Numbered from the stretch's first letter, positions 33,559 to 42,871 are shown. The stretch is DNA of 64,000 nt from Pseudooceanicola sp050897975 (GCF_050897975.1 NZ_JBPAXY010000002.1:496001-560000), one strand, 5' to 3'. Made by a program: numbers and translations. Notes: generated by a model from the letters alone, not told the origin.

Positions 33559-33615
33559 TCTGCCTCGTGCTGTTTCGGGCGGTCCGACCCCGCGTGGCGG
33601 GGCCGGAGGCGGCCG

Positions 33616-34185
33616 TCAGCTACGCGGGTCAATCCAACCAATGTTTCCATCATCGCGGCGGTAGACCACGTTCAGACCGTTCTTACCCTCATTGCGGAAG
33701 ACCAGAACCGGGGCCCCGGCAAGCTCCATCTGCATGACGGCTTCGCCAACCGAGAGCGACGGGATCCGAGTTTCCATCTCCGCGACGATAATGGGTTGCA
33801 GGGTCTCGGGTTCCGAATCCTCGTTATCCTGATCCGAGGCGAGGATATACGAGGAGCCCTCGAGGATTTCAACCGGCGTGGCACGGGTTTTGTGATGGTC
33901 TTTCAACCGGCGCTTGTAGCGGCGCAGCTGCTTCTCCATCTTGTCGCAGCATTTCTCGAAGGCCGCGTAAATTTCGGTCGATGCGCCGCGCGCCTGGGCG
34001 GTCAGCCCGGTGGAGAGATGCACGGTGGTTTCGCAGACATATTCATGGGCGTCCTTGGAAAACGTGACGATCGCATCGGTGGGGCGCTCGGCATATTTCG
34101 CCACGGCGGCGCTGACGCCGTCCTTGACGTGGGTTTGCAGGGCATCGCCGATGTCGATCTGTTTTCCGGTGATTTTGTAGCGCAT
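33616..34185 (-). CDS. hpf: Long-form ribosome hibernation promoting factor
   Basis: 189 aa from ATG 34185 (MRYKITGKQIDIGDAL) with GAGAGGAGA upstream. The N-terminal domain (1-100) binds the 30S decoding region. The C-terminal domain (about 130-189, SVGEAVMQMELAGAPVLVFRN) drives 100S dimer formation, as in long HPF. Between them lies an acidic linker (SDQDNEDSEPE). The protein silences ribosomes in stationary phase. The 390-bp upstream gap to lptB probably carries its own promoter. Confidence 0.95.
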   Translation of the reverse strand: MRYKITGKQIDIGDALQTHVKDGVSAAVAKYAERPTDAIVTFSKDAHEYVCETTVHLSTGLTAQARGASTEIYAAFEKCCDKMEKQLRRYKRRLKDHHKTRATPVEILEGSSYILASDQDNEDSEPETLQPIIVAEMETRIPSLSVGEAVMQMELAGAPVLVFRNEGKNGLNVVYRRDDGNIGWIDPRS

Positions 34186-34576
34186 TCCGTCTCCTCTCAT
34201 GACAATTCGGGCGTCGCCCGGGCGCGGCGGGGCCGCGGGGGGCTTAGGCTCGACTGCTGCGGAAATACGACAGGGTGACGGCCAAACCCCGGACGGCGCT
34301 GCCAGAGCGGTGCATCGGGGATTTTGCGGCGTGAGTCAGACCTGTCATGAGATCATTTGACGGGCAAAGTGACCGGGCTGTCAATGAAATCCGGTGCACG
34401 AGATTGCCAGGATCTTGCGCCGCAAAGCAGCGTAAACCGCCCCCGGCAGGGCCGCCGGGCGGGATGATGGTGGTACGTGCCTTATGGCGTTGGTCCTGGG
34501 CCGCAGGCCCTGGTTCTGCGGTGCAGAAAAGCGCCGGTGGGATGCGTCAAAATGGCCGGATTTCGCCGCGCGGCAA
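34186..34576. other. 390-bp gap between lptB and hpf; no gene seen
   Basis: Contains a terminator-like hairpin for lptB (34435-34463). On the minus strand there is a TTGACA with 17 bp to a poor GTCAAA. rpoN, often located here in proteobacteria, is absent. Confidence 0.5.
34435..34463 (-). terminator. Terminator-like hairpin after lptB
   Basis: On the minus strand CCGCCCGGC and GCCGGGGGCGG pair with a small bulge and are followed by TTTA. Located about 115 nt after the lptB stop. Confidence 0.45.
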
Positions 34577-35335
34577 TCAGCCGATCGAGAAGCTGTCGCC
34601 CAGGTAGACGCGGCGCACGTTGTCGTCCTCGACCACCTCTTCGGGGGTGCCGGACATCAGCACCTTGCCGTCGTGCAGGATATAGGCGCGATCCACGATC
34701 TCCAGCGTTTCCCGCACGTTATGGTCGGTGATCAGCACGCCGATGCCGCGCGTCTTCAGGTCGGCCACCAGGTGGCGGATGTCGGCGACCGAGATCGGGT
34801 CGACCCCGGCAAAGGGTTCGTCCAGCAACAGGTACTTGGGCTCGGCGGCCAGGCAGCGGGCAATTTCGACCCGGCGCCGTTCACCGCCCGACAGGGCCAG
34901 GGCGGGGGCGCGGCGCAGATGCTCGATCGAGAACTCCGACAGCAGCTCTTCCAGGCGCTCACGCTTCTTGTGGCGGTCGGAATGGGTGATGTCGAGGATC
35001 GCGGCGATGTTGTCCTCGACGTTCATGCCGCGAAAGATCGACATCTCCTGCGGCAGATAGCCGATGCCCAGCCGGGCGCGGCGATACATCGGCAGGCCGG
35101 TCACATCGACCCCGTCCAGCAGGACGCGGCCGCCCTCGGGAATCACCAGCCCGGCGATGGCGTAGAACGAGGTGGTCTTGCCCGAGCCGTTGGGGCCCAG
35201 AAGGGCCACCACTTCGCCCCGGTCCAGGGTCATGGTCACGTCGCGGATCACCACGCGCTTCTTGTAGGCCTTGCGCAGGCCTTCGATCCGCAGGCCGTGC
35301 TGGCCCTCTTGCTGGGTCATCTCCGAGGCGGTCAA
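34577..35335 (-). CDS. lptB: LPS export ABC transporter ATP-binding protein LptB
   Basis: 252 aa ATPase that powers LPS extraction through LptFG. Walker A GPNGSGKT, Q-loop LPQEMSIFRG, signature LSGGERRR and Walker B LLLDEPFAG are intact. The H-loop histidine is in ITDHNVRETL. The frame opens at TTG 35335, only 3 bp after the lptA stop. ATG 35320 is possible, but a GGAG touches it. It is the last of the rnd-lptC-lptA-lptB run. Confidence 0.95.
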   Translation of the reverse strand: MTASEMTQQEGQHGLRIEGLRKAYKKRVVIRDVTMTLDRGEVVALLGPNGSGKTTSFYAIAGLVIPEGGRVLLDGVDVTGLPMYRRARLGIGYLPQEMSIFRGMNVEDNIAAILDITHSDRHKKRERLEELLSEFSIEHLRRAPALALSGGERRRVEIARCLAAEPKYLLLDEPFAGVDPISVADIRHLVADLKTRGIGVLITDHNVRETLEIVDRAYILHDGKVLMSGTPEEVVEDDNVRRVYLGDSFSIG

Positions 35336-35338
35336 ATG

Positions 35339-35884
35339 TCAGTTCCCGTCCTGGGACAGGAAGGTGCGCACCCGGCCCTCCAGCTGGGCGGTGCCCGCGT
35401 CGACATCGACCCGCATCCGTTCGGCGGCAATGGTGCTGGGGCCGCGCACCAGCAGCACGTCGCCCGACAACACCAGCGCGCCCGAGGTCACGTCGTAATC
35501 GGCGCGCTCGGCTTCGGCGGCGTCGTCGCCGCTGACCAGGGTCACCCCGCCCGAGGCCGCCAGGCTGGCGATCTTCGACTGGGCCTCGTCATAGATCACT
35601 TCGACCCGGGCCGCCGACAGGCGCATGTTGTCCTGTTCGATCAGCACATTGCCGTCGAAGATGGCGGCGCCATTGTCCTGGCTGACCGACAGGCTTTCGC
35701 TTTCGACCTGGATCGGTGCCGAACTGTCGGACTGGCTGCCGAAGGGCACCGTGGTCTGCTGCGCCGCGACCGGTGCCGCGGCGAGGGCCGCCAGCAGGGC
35801 GGCAGGGGCGGCCAGCGGCCGCATCCGCGCCAGCAGGGACAGGCCGCGACGCGGCGGGCAGGCGTGGGTCGAAACGCGGGTCAC
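35339..35884 (-). CDS. lptA: Periplasmic LPS transport protein LptA
   Basis: 181 aa. LptA bridges the inner and outer membranes for LPS passage. Signal peptide around MRPLAAPAALLAALAAAPVAAQQ (residues 21-43), then the OstA beta-jellyroll (about 55-175: IQVESESLSVSQDNGAAIFDGNVLIEQDNM is split over the start of the fold). The GTG at 35884 is preceded at 9 bp by GGAG inside the end of lptC, so it may be the true start. The ATG at 35824 would give a more normal signal peptide, leaving the N-terminus undecided. Confidence 0.88.
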   Translation of the reverse strand: MTRVSTHACPPRRGLSLLARMRPLAAPAALLAALAAAPVAAQQTTVPFGSQSDSSAPIQVESESLSVSQDNGAAIFDGNVLIEQDNMRLSAARVEVIYDEAQSKIASLAASGGVTLVSGDDAAEAERADYDVTSGALVLSGDVLLVRGPSTIAAERMRVDVDAGTAQLEGRVRTFLSQDGN

Positions 35885-35889
35885 AGGCG

Positions 35890-36510
35890 TTACTCCTCGG
35901 TTGGTCCGGAGGGGGCTCCGGGTTCGTATATCAGCTTCACGCCATCGGTGAAAACCATATAGGCCTGGCCGGTTTCGGGATCCGTGGTCAGGTGCATTCG
36001 CCCGGCGGTAAAGGTGCCCGGCGGGCCCTCGGCGCGGATCTCGCCCTCGGTCTCGGCGCGGGTCTGGCGCATCCCCACGGCCAGGGCCTCGGTCTCGACC
36101 CGGTAGCCGGTGGACGAGGTGATCTCGACCCCGCCGCGCAGGGTGGCGGTATCGGCGGGCTGGTCGATCAGCCCGGCATCGGCGGAAAAGGACAGGCTGC
36201 CGCCGGTGGCAAAGTCGATGGTGGCGGCCAGGTCGATGGTGTCCAGCCGGTTGCCCTCGCCCGGCAGGGCGCTGTCGGCGGTGAAGGCGATCATGTCGCC
36301 CTCTTCGGTGGCGCCGGCAAAGCTGGGCTGGGTCACCCGTTCGCTGCGCGCGCTGTCGCGCAGATCGACGGTGGAAAAGGGGATCTCGGCCAGCGGATCA
36401 ACGGTGCGCGAGATCAGGAACAGCGTCGACAGCAGGCCGATGGCCGCCAGCGGCAGGACAATCTTCAGCCAGCCGATCAACCGGCTGCGGGAGGCCTCGC
36501 TTAGCGCCAT
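35890..36510 (-). CDS. lptC: LPS export protein LptC
   Basis: 206 aa. A single N-terminal membrane segment (about 14-36, IGWLKIVLPLAAIGLLSTLFL) precedes a periplasmic beta domain (about 55-200). The family is weakly conserved; position directly before lptA and lptB and the topology support it. ATG 36510 with GAGGTCC upstream. The longer open frame into rnd is not used. Confidence 0.88.
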   Translation of the reverse strand: MALSEASRSRLIGWLKIVLPLAAIGLLSTLFLISRTVDPLAEIPFSTVDLRDSARSERVTQPSFAGATEEGDMIAFTADSALPGEGNRLDTIDLAATIDFATGGSLSFSADAGLIDQPADTATLRGGVEITSSTGYRVETEALAVGMRQTRAETEGEIRAEGPPGTFTAGRMHLTTDPETGQAYMVFTDGVKLIYEPGAPSGPTEE

Positions 36511-36518
36511 GGCGGACC

Positions 36519-37133
36519 TCAGGAATGGGCGAAGATGTCGATCTCGGGCCAGCCCGCGAGGTCGAGTTTGGCCCGCGTCGGCAGGAAATCGAAACAGGCC
36601 TGGGCGATCTCGGTGCGGCCTTCGCGGGCCAGGCGTTCGTCCAGCTTTTCGCGCAGGCGGTGCAGGTACAGCACGTCCGAGGCGGCATAGTCCAGCTGCG
36701 CCTCGGTCAGCTCGGGCGCACCCCAGTCCGACATCTGCTGCTGCTTGGAAATGTCGACGCCGATCAGTTCCTGGGTCAGGTTCTTCAGCCCGTGGCGGTC
36801 GGTATAGGTGCGCACCAGGCGGCTGGCGATCTTGGTGCAATAGACGGGTGCGGCCAGGGCGCCGAAGGCGTTGAACATGGCGGCGATGTCGAAACGGCCG
36901 AAATGGAACAGCTTCAGCACCTGGGGGTCTTCCAGCATCCGGCAGAGGTTCGGCGCCTCGGTCTGGCCCTTGGCCACCTGCACGATGTGGGCATTGCCGT
37001 CGCCGCCCGACATCTGGATGACGCAGAGGCGGTCGCGATGCGGGTTCAGCCCCATGGTTTCGCAGTCGATGGCCACCACGGGGCCAAGGTCGAGCCCGTC
37101 GGGCAGGTCGTTCTGGTACAGGTGATTGGTCAC
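36519..37133 (-). CDS. rnd: Ribonuclease D-type 3'-5' exoribonuclease
   Basis: 204 aa, the short alphaproteobacterial form: only the DEDD exonuclease domain, without HRDC domains. The catalytic acids are in VVAIDCETMGL (DxE), HFGRFDIAAM and DYAASDVLYLHRL (the DEDDy tyrosine/aspartate). The start is GTG 37133 (VTNHLYQND), 8 bp after AAGGA; an ATG 3 codons earlier overlaps that site. It lies 8 bp before lptC, a recurring neighbour. Confidence 0.92.
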   Translation of the reverse strand: MTNHLYQNDLPDGLDLGPVVAIDCETMGLNPHRDRLCVIQMSGGDGNAHIVQVAKGQTEAPNLCRMLEDPQVLKLFHFGRFDIAAMFNAFGALAAPVYCTKIASRLVRTYTDRHGLKNLTQELIGVDISKQQQMSDWGAPELTEAQLDYAASDVLYLHRLREKLDERLAREGRTEIAQACFDFLPTRAKLDLAGWPEIDIFAHS

Positions 37134-37287
37134 GGGCCGCATCCTTGCTGGGTTGGCAAAGGATGTAAGCGGCCCGCGCCCGGGATGCAATTGAAGTTGG
37201 CGCTTTCGGGCGTCGCCGGGGTGGGGGCGCGGCCCTTTTGCGGTGATCCCCCGGCCCGGGCCGTGGCCCAGGCGGGGGTGGGGCGCC

Positions 37288-38280
37288 TCAGGCGGCGTGG
37301 GCGGCCAGTTCCGGCAGCGGCGGCGTCAGCTCGCCCGCGTAGTGACAGGCGACCTTGTGGCCCTCGGCGAAGGTCTTCACCGGGGGTTTCTCGGCCCGGC
37401 AGGTGTCGGTGGCGAAGGGACAGCGCCCGGCAAAGCGGCAGCCCTTCGGCGGGTTGATGGGCGAGGGCGGCTCGCCCGTCACGGTGAAGCGATCCTTGGA
37501 CGGCGTCCGGTCGTCCGGCGACAGGGCCGCGGCCATCAGCGACCAGGTGTAGGGGTGTTTGGCGTTGGCAAACAGTTCCTGGGTCGGGGCGGTCTCGACG
37601 AACTCGCCCAGGTACATCACCGCCACATGGGTGCACAGGTGCTGCACCACCGCCAGGTCGTGGCTGATGAAGACATAGGTCAGATGCTTTTCCGCCTGCA
37701 ATTGCTTCAGCAGGTTCAGGATCTGCGCCTGAATTGCCACGTCTAGGGCCGAGACCGGCTCGTCGCAGACGATCAGACGGGGTTCGGTGACCATGGCCCG
37801 GGCGATGCACAGGCGCTGCCGCTGCCCGCCCGAGAACTGGTGCGGAAACAGCCGCTTGGCGTCCGGGTGCAGACCCACGGCGCGGAACATCTCGTCCACC
37901 CGCTTGTCCCGTCCCCGCGCCGGGCCAAGGCCCATCAGATCCAGCGGTTCGCGCACCGCCTGCCCCGCCCGCAGGCGCGGGTTGAGCGAGGAATAGGGAT
38001 CCTGGAACACCATTTGCAGCATGTGCCGAAGGCTGCGCAGGGCCTCGCCCTCCAGCGCGCCCAGATCGTGCTTGTCCAGCTTGATACTGCCCGCCACCGG
38101 ATCGACCAGCCGCATCAGCGCCTGGGCGGTGGTGGATTTGCCCGAGCCGCTTTCGCCCACGATGCCGAAGCTGTCGCCCTCGTTCACCTGAAAGCTGACC
38201 CCGTCGACCGCATGGACGGTGGCGCCATTGGCCAGCGGGAAGTGCACCTTCAGGTCTTTCACGTCGAGAAGGGGTTTCAT
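37288..38280 (-). CDS. Oligopeptide-type ABC transporter ATPase (DppF/OppF-like)
   Basis: 330 aa. Walker A GESGSGKST, signature FSGGQRQRL, Walker B LIVCDEPVSALDV, and the C-terminal oligopeptide-transporter zinc/iron-cluster-type extension with GCRFAGRCPFATDTCRAEKP. The start overlaps the previous ATPase gene by 4 bp. With the other four transporter genes it makes a complete peptide/opine/nickel-family importer. It is the last gene of the nine-gene operon that begins at 47864. Confidence 0.93.
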   Translation of the reverse strand: MKPLLDVKDLKVHFPLANGATVHAVDGVSFQVNEGDSFGIVGESGSGKSTTAQALMRLVDPVAGSIKLDKHDLGALEGEALRSLRHMLQMVFQDPYSSLNPRLRAGQAVREPLDLMGLGPARGRDKRVDEMFRAVGLHPDAKRLFPHQFSGGQRQRLCIARAMVTEPRLIVCDEPVSALDVAIQAQILNLLKQLQAEKHLTYVFISHDLAVVQHLCTHVAVMYLGEFVETAPTQELFANAKHPYTWSLMAAALSPDDRTPSKDRFTVTGEPPSPINPPKGCRFAGRCPFATDTCRAEKPPVKTFAEGHKVACHYAGELTPPLPELAAHAA

Positions 38281-39278
38281 GCGACCTGCTCCATCTTTTG
38301 GGTGTGCCAGCACAGGGCGGAATGATCGGGGCCGGTGGGCACAAGGGGCGGCGCTTCGGCGTGGCAGCGGGCATCGGCCAGGGCACAGCGCGGGGCAAAG
38401 CGGCAGGCCTTGGGGAAGCGACCCAGGGGCGGCACCATGCCGGGGATCTCGCCCAAGCCCTCCTCGGCGGCGCTGGCCGCAGCGGCGCCCAGACGCAGGC
38501 GCGGGGTGCAGGCCATCAGGCCCCGCGTGTAGGGATGCGAGGGGTTGCCCAGGATCTCTCCCACCGGGCCGCTTTCGACGCATTTGCCCGCGTATAGCAC
38601 GGCGACCTCGTCTGCCATTTCCGCCACCGCGCCCAGGTCGTGGGTGATCAGCATGATCGCGGTTTCGGTCTGATCCTGAAGCTCTCTCAGCAGGCGGAAG
38701 ATCTGCGCCTGCACGGTCACGTCCAGCGCCGTGGTGGGTTCGTCCGCGATGATCACCTTGGGGCGACAGGCCAGGGCAATGGCGATCATCACCCGCTGGC
38801 GCATCCCCCCCGACAGCTCGTGCGGATAGGCCGTCAGCCGGTCCTCGGGCGAGGGGATCTGCACGGCGCGCAGCATCTCCAGCGCGATCTCGCGGGCCTC
38901 GGCGGCGGTCTTGCCCTGGTGCAGCTCGACCACCTCGGCGATCTGGCGTTCGACGGTCAGCACAGGGTTCAGGGCCGTCATCGGCTCTTGGAAGATCATC
39001 GAGATGGCATTGCCGCGCAGCTCGCGCATCCGGGCGGGTTTGGCCGAGAGCAGCTCTTCGCCCATCAGTTTGATCGACCCGCCCGAGACGGCGAAGCGGT
39101 CGGGCAGCAGGCCCATGGTCGACAGCGCCGTCATCGACTTGCCGCAGCCCGACTCGCCCACCACGCCCAGGGTTTTGCCGGGCGTCAGTTGCAGCGACAC
39201 GCCATCCAGGACGGAATGCACCTGGCGGCCGGTGTCCACGCCGACCTTGAGGTCGGTAATTTCCAGAACGGGATCCAT
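38277..39278 (-). CDS. Oligopeptide-type ABC transporter ATPase (DppD/OppD-like)
   Basis: 333 aa from ATG 39278 (MDPVLEITDLKVGVDT). Walker A GESGCGKSM, signature LSGGMRQRV, Walker B VIIADEPTTALDV. The family's cysteine-rich C-terminal segment CRFAPRCALADARCH is present. Overlaps both neighbouring genes by 1-4 bp, so the set is translated in fixed ratio. Confidence 0.93.
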   Translation of the reverse strand: MDPVLEITDLKVGVDTGRQVHSVLDGVSLQLTPGKTLGVVGESGCGKSMTALSTMGLLPDRFAVSGGSIKLMGEELLSAKPARMRELRGNAISMIFQEPMTALNPVLTVERQIAEVVELHQGKTAAEAREIALEMLRAVQIPSPEDRLTAYPHELSGGMRQRVMIAIALACRPKVIIADEPTTALDVTVQAQIFRLLRELQDQTETAIMLITHDLGAVAEMADEVAVLYAGKCVESGPVGEILGNPSHPYTRGLMACTPRLRLGAAAASAAEEGLGEIPGMVPPLGRFPKACRFAPRCALADARCHAEAPPLVPTGPDHSALCWHTQKMEQVA

Positions 39279-40177
39279 CAGCGCCTCCGCAGTTTGGGGT
39301 TGAGGGCGTCGTTGATGCCGTCGCCGACGAGGCTGATCGCCAGCACGGTGATGAAGATCGCCACGCCGGGCAGGGTGACCGTCCACCAGGCGTCCAGCAG
39401 GTAGTTGCGGTTCTGGCCGATGATCAGGCCCCAGGACATGGTGTTGGGATCGCCGAGGCCGAGGAAGGACATGCCAGCCTCGAAGAGGATCGCGGCGCCC
39501 ACGGCCAGGCCTGCGGCCACCACCAGCGGCGGCAGGGCGGCGGGCAGGATCACGCGGAAGATCAGATAGGCATCGCGGGCGCCTGCGGTGCGGGCGGCCT
39601 GCACATAGTCCAGCTTGCGGATCTTCAGGAACTCGGCCCGGGCCAGGCGGGCGACCTGGGGCCAGCTGACCGCGCCAATGGCGATGGTGATCGTCACCAG
39701 CGTGGCGCCGAAGATCGTCACCAGCACCATGGCCAGAAGCAGGGTCGGCAGGATCTGAAAGAACTCGGTCACCTTCATCAGGGCGGCATCGACGAAGCCG
39801 CCGAAATAGCCCGCGAAACTGCCGATCAGGATCCCGATCACCACCGAGATCACGGCCGCCGCCGCGCCCACGGCAAGCGTTGCGCGGCCCCCTTCGATGA
39901 TCCCCGCCAGCATGTCGCGGCCCAGGTAATCGGTCCCCAGGGGGGCGTAGTCGCCGCCCGGGCGCGCGAAGGGCATGTCGACCATGGAATAGGGATCCAC
40001 GTCATAGAAGATCGGGCCAAGGAAGGTGGTGGCCAGCACCAGCGCCAGCAGCACCACGCCGATGATGGCCGACTGGTTGCGGGCGAAGGCGCGCAGGAAC
40101 TCCAGCGCCGGATGGGCGGGTTTCGGCCCAGTGGCCTCGGGGGGGGTGGCGGCGGGGGCGGAGGTGACGTTCGTCAT
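39278..40177 (-). CDS. Oligopeptide-type ABC transporter permease (DppC-like)
   Basis: 299 aa inner-membrane subunit. A Pro/Ala-rich cytoplasmic N-terminus (1-24) is followed by the first membrane helix (about 37-58) and five more. LGTDYLGRDMLAGIIEGGR is the DppC family block, and the EAA-like loop AARTAGARDAYLIFRVILPAA contacts the ATPases. The start lies 4 bp inside dppB. Confidence 0.93.
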   Translation of the reverse strand: MTNVTSAPAATPPEATGPKPAHPALEFLRAFARNQSAIIGVVLLALVLATTFLGPIFYDVDPYSMVDMPFARPGGDYAPLGTDYLGRDMLAGIIEGGRATLAVGAAAAVISVVIGILIGSFAGYFGGFVDAALMKVTEFFQILPTLLLAMVLVTIFGATLVTITIAIGAVSWPQVARLARAEFLKIRKLDYVQAARTAGARDAYLIFRVILPAALPPLVVAAGLAVGAAILFEAGMSFLGLGDPNTMSWGLIIGQNRNYLLDAWWTVTLPGVAIFITVLAISLVGDGINDALNPKLRRR

Positions 40178-41175
40178 TGGGCCGCTCCTTTGGGTTTCGG
40201 GGCCTTGCGGCGCGACCCGCCGATGCGGGGGTCGATGCGCCCATAGGCCAGGTCGGTCAGGATGTTGGCGACCATGACGAGGATGGCCGAGAAGAAGAGG
40301 ATCGCCAGGATCGTGGGATAGTCGCGGCGCAGGATGGATTCGTAGGCCAGCCGCCCGAGGCCCGGCCAGTTGAACACCGTTTCCACCAGCACGGCGCCGG
40401 CGAACAGCTGGCCGAATTGCAGGCCGATCATGGTGACCACCGGGATCAGCCCGTTGCGCAGGGCATGGCCGAAGACCACCCGCCGTTCGTTCAGCCCCTT
40501 GGCCCGCGCGGTGCGGATATAGTCCGATCCCAGCACGTCCAGCATCGAGGCCCGGCTGAGGCGCGAATAGGTGGCGATATAGATCGAGGCCAGGGTCACC
40601 GAGGGCAGCACCAGGTGATGCAGCACATCGAAAACCGCGCCGATCCAGGTCTCGGACCCGCGCACGTTCTGCATCCCCGACACGGGGAAGATCGGAAAGA
40701 TCGAGGCGAAGAGGATCAGCAGCATCAGCCCGGTCCAGAAGACCGGCGCGGCATAGCCCACGAGCGAAAAGATGGTGACGAAATGCGACAGCAGACCTTT
40801 GGGTTTGCGCGCCGAATAGATCCCCATCAGGGTGCCGATCACCACCGCCACGATCAGCGAGGACACCACCAGCAGGATGGTGGCGGGCAGCCGTTGCAGG
40901 ATCAGCGACAGCACCGGCTGGTTGAAATAGTAGGAATAGCCGAAATCGCCGGTGACGACCTTCGACAGATAGAGGCCAAGCTGCACGATGACCGGTTTGT
41001 CCAGGCCGTATTCGGCGCGCAGCCGGGCGATCAGCTCTTCCGAGGCGCCGCCCATCTCGCCGACGATGACCTCGACGGGATCCCCCGGCGCCATCTGGAT
41101 CAGCAGGAAGTTCAGCACCAGCACCGCGACCAGAAGGCCCAGGGCAGAGGCAAGACGTTTGACGAGGGCAGGCAT
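40174..41175 (-). CDS. Oligopeptide-type ABC transporter permease (DppB-like)
   Basis: 333 aa. Six predicted membrane helices. LLIQMAPGDPVEVIVGE near the N-terminus and RTARAKGLNERRVVFGHALRNGLIPVVT (split across the EAA loop) define the DppB family. The Lys/Arg-rich C-terminus (GGSRRKAPKPKG) is cytoplasmic. Follows the binding-protein gene after an 83-bp gap containing a stable hairpin. Confidence 0.93.
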   Translation of the reverse strand: MPALVKRLASALGLLVAVLVLNFLLIQMAPGDPVEVIVGEMGGASEELIARLRAEYGLDKPVIVQLGLYLSKVVTGDFGYSYYFNQPVLSLILQRLPATILLVVSSLIVAVVIGTLMGIYSARKPKGLLSHFVTIFSLVGYAAPVFWTGLMLLILFASIFPIFPVSGMQNVRGSETWIGAVFDVLHHLVLPSVTLASIYIATYSRLSRASMLDVLGSDYIRTARAKGLNERRVVFGHALRNGLIPVVTMIGLQFGQLFAGAVLVETVFNWPGLGRLAYESILRRDYPTILAILFFSAILVMVANILTDLAYGRIDPRIGGSRRKAPKPKGAAQ

Positions 41176-41214
41176 GAAAGCTCCTCAGGCAGGGGAGAAG
41201 GCTGGAGAGAGGCG

Positions 41215-41247
41215 CCCGGCCCGCGGGGGAGCAGTCGCGGACCGGGC
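41215..41247 (-). other. Intra-operon hairpin after the binding-protein gene
   Basis: CCCGGCCCGCG and CGCGGACCGGG arms around a 10-nt loop with one mismatch and no T tract. Typical of an mRNA-stabilising element that raises binding-protein over permease level. Confidence 0.55.
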
Positions 41248-41258
41248 AGGGAGTGGTC

Positions 41259-42824
41259 TTATTCAGTCCACTCGACTTCGTCCCAGGGCGACACGGCGCC
41301 CCAGATGGTTTGCGGCAGCCCGGTCAGGCTGTCGTTGTAGGCGGTGTAGAAGGGCACTTCGTTGATGAAGAGGATCGGTGCCTCGGCCACGACGATCTGC
41401 TGGAACTGCTTGTACAGCTCGGCGCGTTTCGCCGGGTCCAGCTCGACCGCGGCCTGATCCAGAAGGGCGTCCACCTCGGGGTTGGAATACTGCTGGGTGT
41501 TGGACCAGATCACGCCCTCGCGGATGTTCGAGGTCAGGTAGGTGCGGTGCACCCCGATCACCGGGTCGCCCCAGTTGTAGACGCTGTCCTCGGTCATGTC
41601 GAAATCATAAGAGGCGATGCGCTGGGCCCAGGTGGGGAAGTCCGGCGCGGTGCGCACCTCGACCTCGATCCCGAGGGGTTTCAGCTGGGTGCGCATGTAT
41701 TCCGCCAGGTTGCGGCCCATCTCGGCCATGCCGGGGATGAAGTCCATCGTGGCGGTGAAACGCACGCCGTCGGCATCCGGCGTCAGCCCCGCCTCGTCCA
41801 GCAGCGCGGTGGCCTTGGCCAGGTCGAAGCTGTAGGCCTCGACCTCGTCGGTGGCCAGCGGCGAGGTGCCGGTGATCGGGCCCATGGAATCCTTGGCCAC
41901 GCCGCCCAGCAGACGGGTCAGGATGAAGTCCTTGTTGATCGCATAGCCGATGGCCTGGCGCACGCGGACGTCATCGAAGGGGGCCTTCTTGGTGTTGAAG
42001 GCGATCCAGTTCAGCGGGCCGACGGCGTCATAGCCGCTGTCCGAAACCTCGACGCCCTCGGCCTTTTCCAGGCGCTGCACGTCGCGGATGGCGGACATGA
42101 AGGGCACCATGTCGACGTCGCCGCGTTCGGCGGACAGGGTCAGGTTGGCCTGGTCGCCGATGATCTGCACGATCACCTCATCCATCTTCGGCAGGCCGTC
42201 GATGAAGAAGTCGGGGTTCTTTTCCAGCTTGTAGTATTCGCCCTGCTGGTACTCGACGAACTTGAACGGGCCGGACCCGATGGGCGACAGGTTGGCCGGG
42301 TTTTCCTGGATGTTGCCCTCGCCATAGATGTGTTCGGGGATGATCGGCATCAGCGCGGGCGACATGGCCAGCATCAGCGCCGGGTGCGGGTTGGCCAGGT
42401 GGATCACCACGGTCAGATCATCGGGGGTTTCGACCTCGGTCACCGGGGCCAGCATGGTCTGGAACGGGTGGTTGGCCTTGATCGTCTCGATCGAGAATTT
42501 CACATCCGCCGAGGTCAGCGGCTCGCCATCGTGGAAGGTGACGCCGGGGTGCAGGTGCAGGGTGACGGCCAGGCCATCCTCGGAGGTTTCCCAGCTGTCG
42601 GCCAGATAGGGTTCGGGGTTCCAGTTGGCGTCGTACTTCAGCGGCGAGGCGAAGACCTGTGCGGTGGCCATGAAGGTGGCGATGCCCGACTGGATGGCGC
42701 CGTTGAAATGGCGCGGGGTCTGGGTGGTGCCGACGACCAGCGTCTCGGCCAGGGCCGGGGTGAAACCGGCGCTCAGGCCCAGGGCCAGGGCCCCGGCGAG
42801 AGTGGATTTCTTGAGGAGTTTCAT
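41259..42824 (-). CDS. Family 5 extracellular solute-binding protein
   Basis: 521 aa periplasmic component of the importer. Signal peptide MKLLKKSTLAGALALGLSAGFTPALA is split after Ala26. The SBP_bac_5 blocks PYLADSWETSEDGLAVTLHL, GVTFHDGEPLTSADVKFS and IGSGPFKFVEY are clear. The ligand is not predictable from sequence; family members bind peptides, opines, glutathione, nickel or sugars. Its operon suggests an amide-linked organic amine or sulfonate. A low-complexity run of AAGACC/AACCAAAC (42835-42870) precedes its AGGA ribosome binding site. Confidence 0.92.
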   Translation of the reverse strand: MKLLKKSTLAGALALGLSAGFTPALAETLVVGTTQTPRHFNGAIQSGIATFMATAQVFASPLKYDANWNPEPYLADSWETSEDGLAVTLHLHPGVTFHDGEPLTSADVKFSIETIKANHPFQTMLAPVTEVETPDDLTVVIHLANPHPALMLAMSPALMPIIPEHIYGEGNIQENPANLSPIGSGPFKFVEYQQGEYYKLEKNPDFFIDGLPKMDEVIVQIIGDQANLTLSAERGDVDMVPFMSAIRDVQRLEKAEGVEVSDSGYDAVGPLNWIAFNTKKAPFDDVRVRQAIGYAINKDFILTRLLGGVAKDSMGPITGTSPLATDEVEAYSFDLAKATALLDEAGLTPDADGVRFTATMDFIPGMAEMGRNLAEYMRTQLKPLGIEVEVRTAPDFPTWAQRIASYDFDMTEDSVYNWGDPVIGVHRTYLTSNIREGVIWSNTQQYSNPEVDALLDQAAVELDPAKRAELYKQFQQIVVAEAPILFINEVPFYTAYNDSLTGLPQTIWGAVSPWDEVEWTE

Positions 42825-42871
42825 TGCAGCGATCCTGTTGGGAGAAGTTTGTTTGGTTTTTGGTCTTGGTC

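Noticed and set aside
34340..34400. TTGACA on the minus strand as the hpf promoter
   Set aside because: The element 17 bp downstream is GTCAAA, too far from a -10 box to call.
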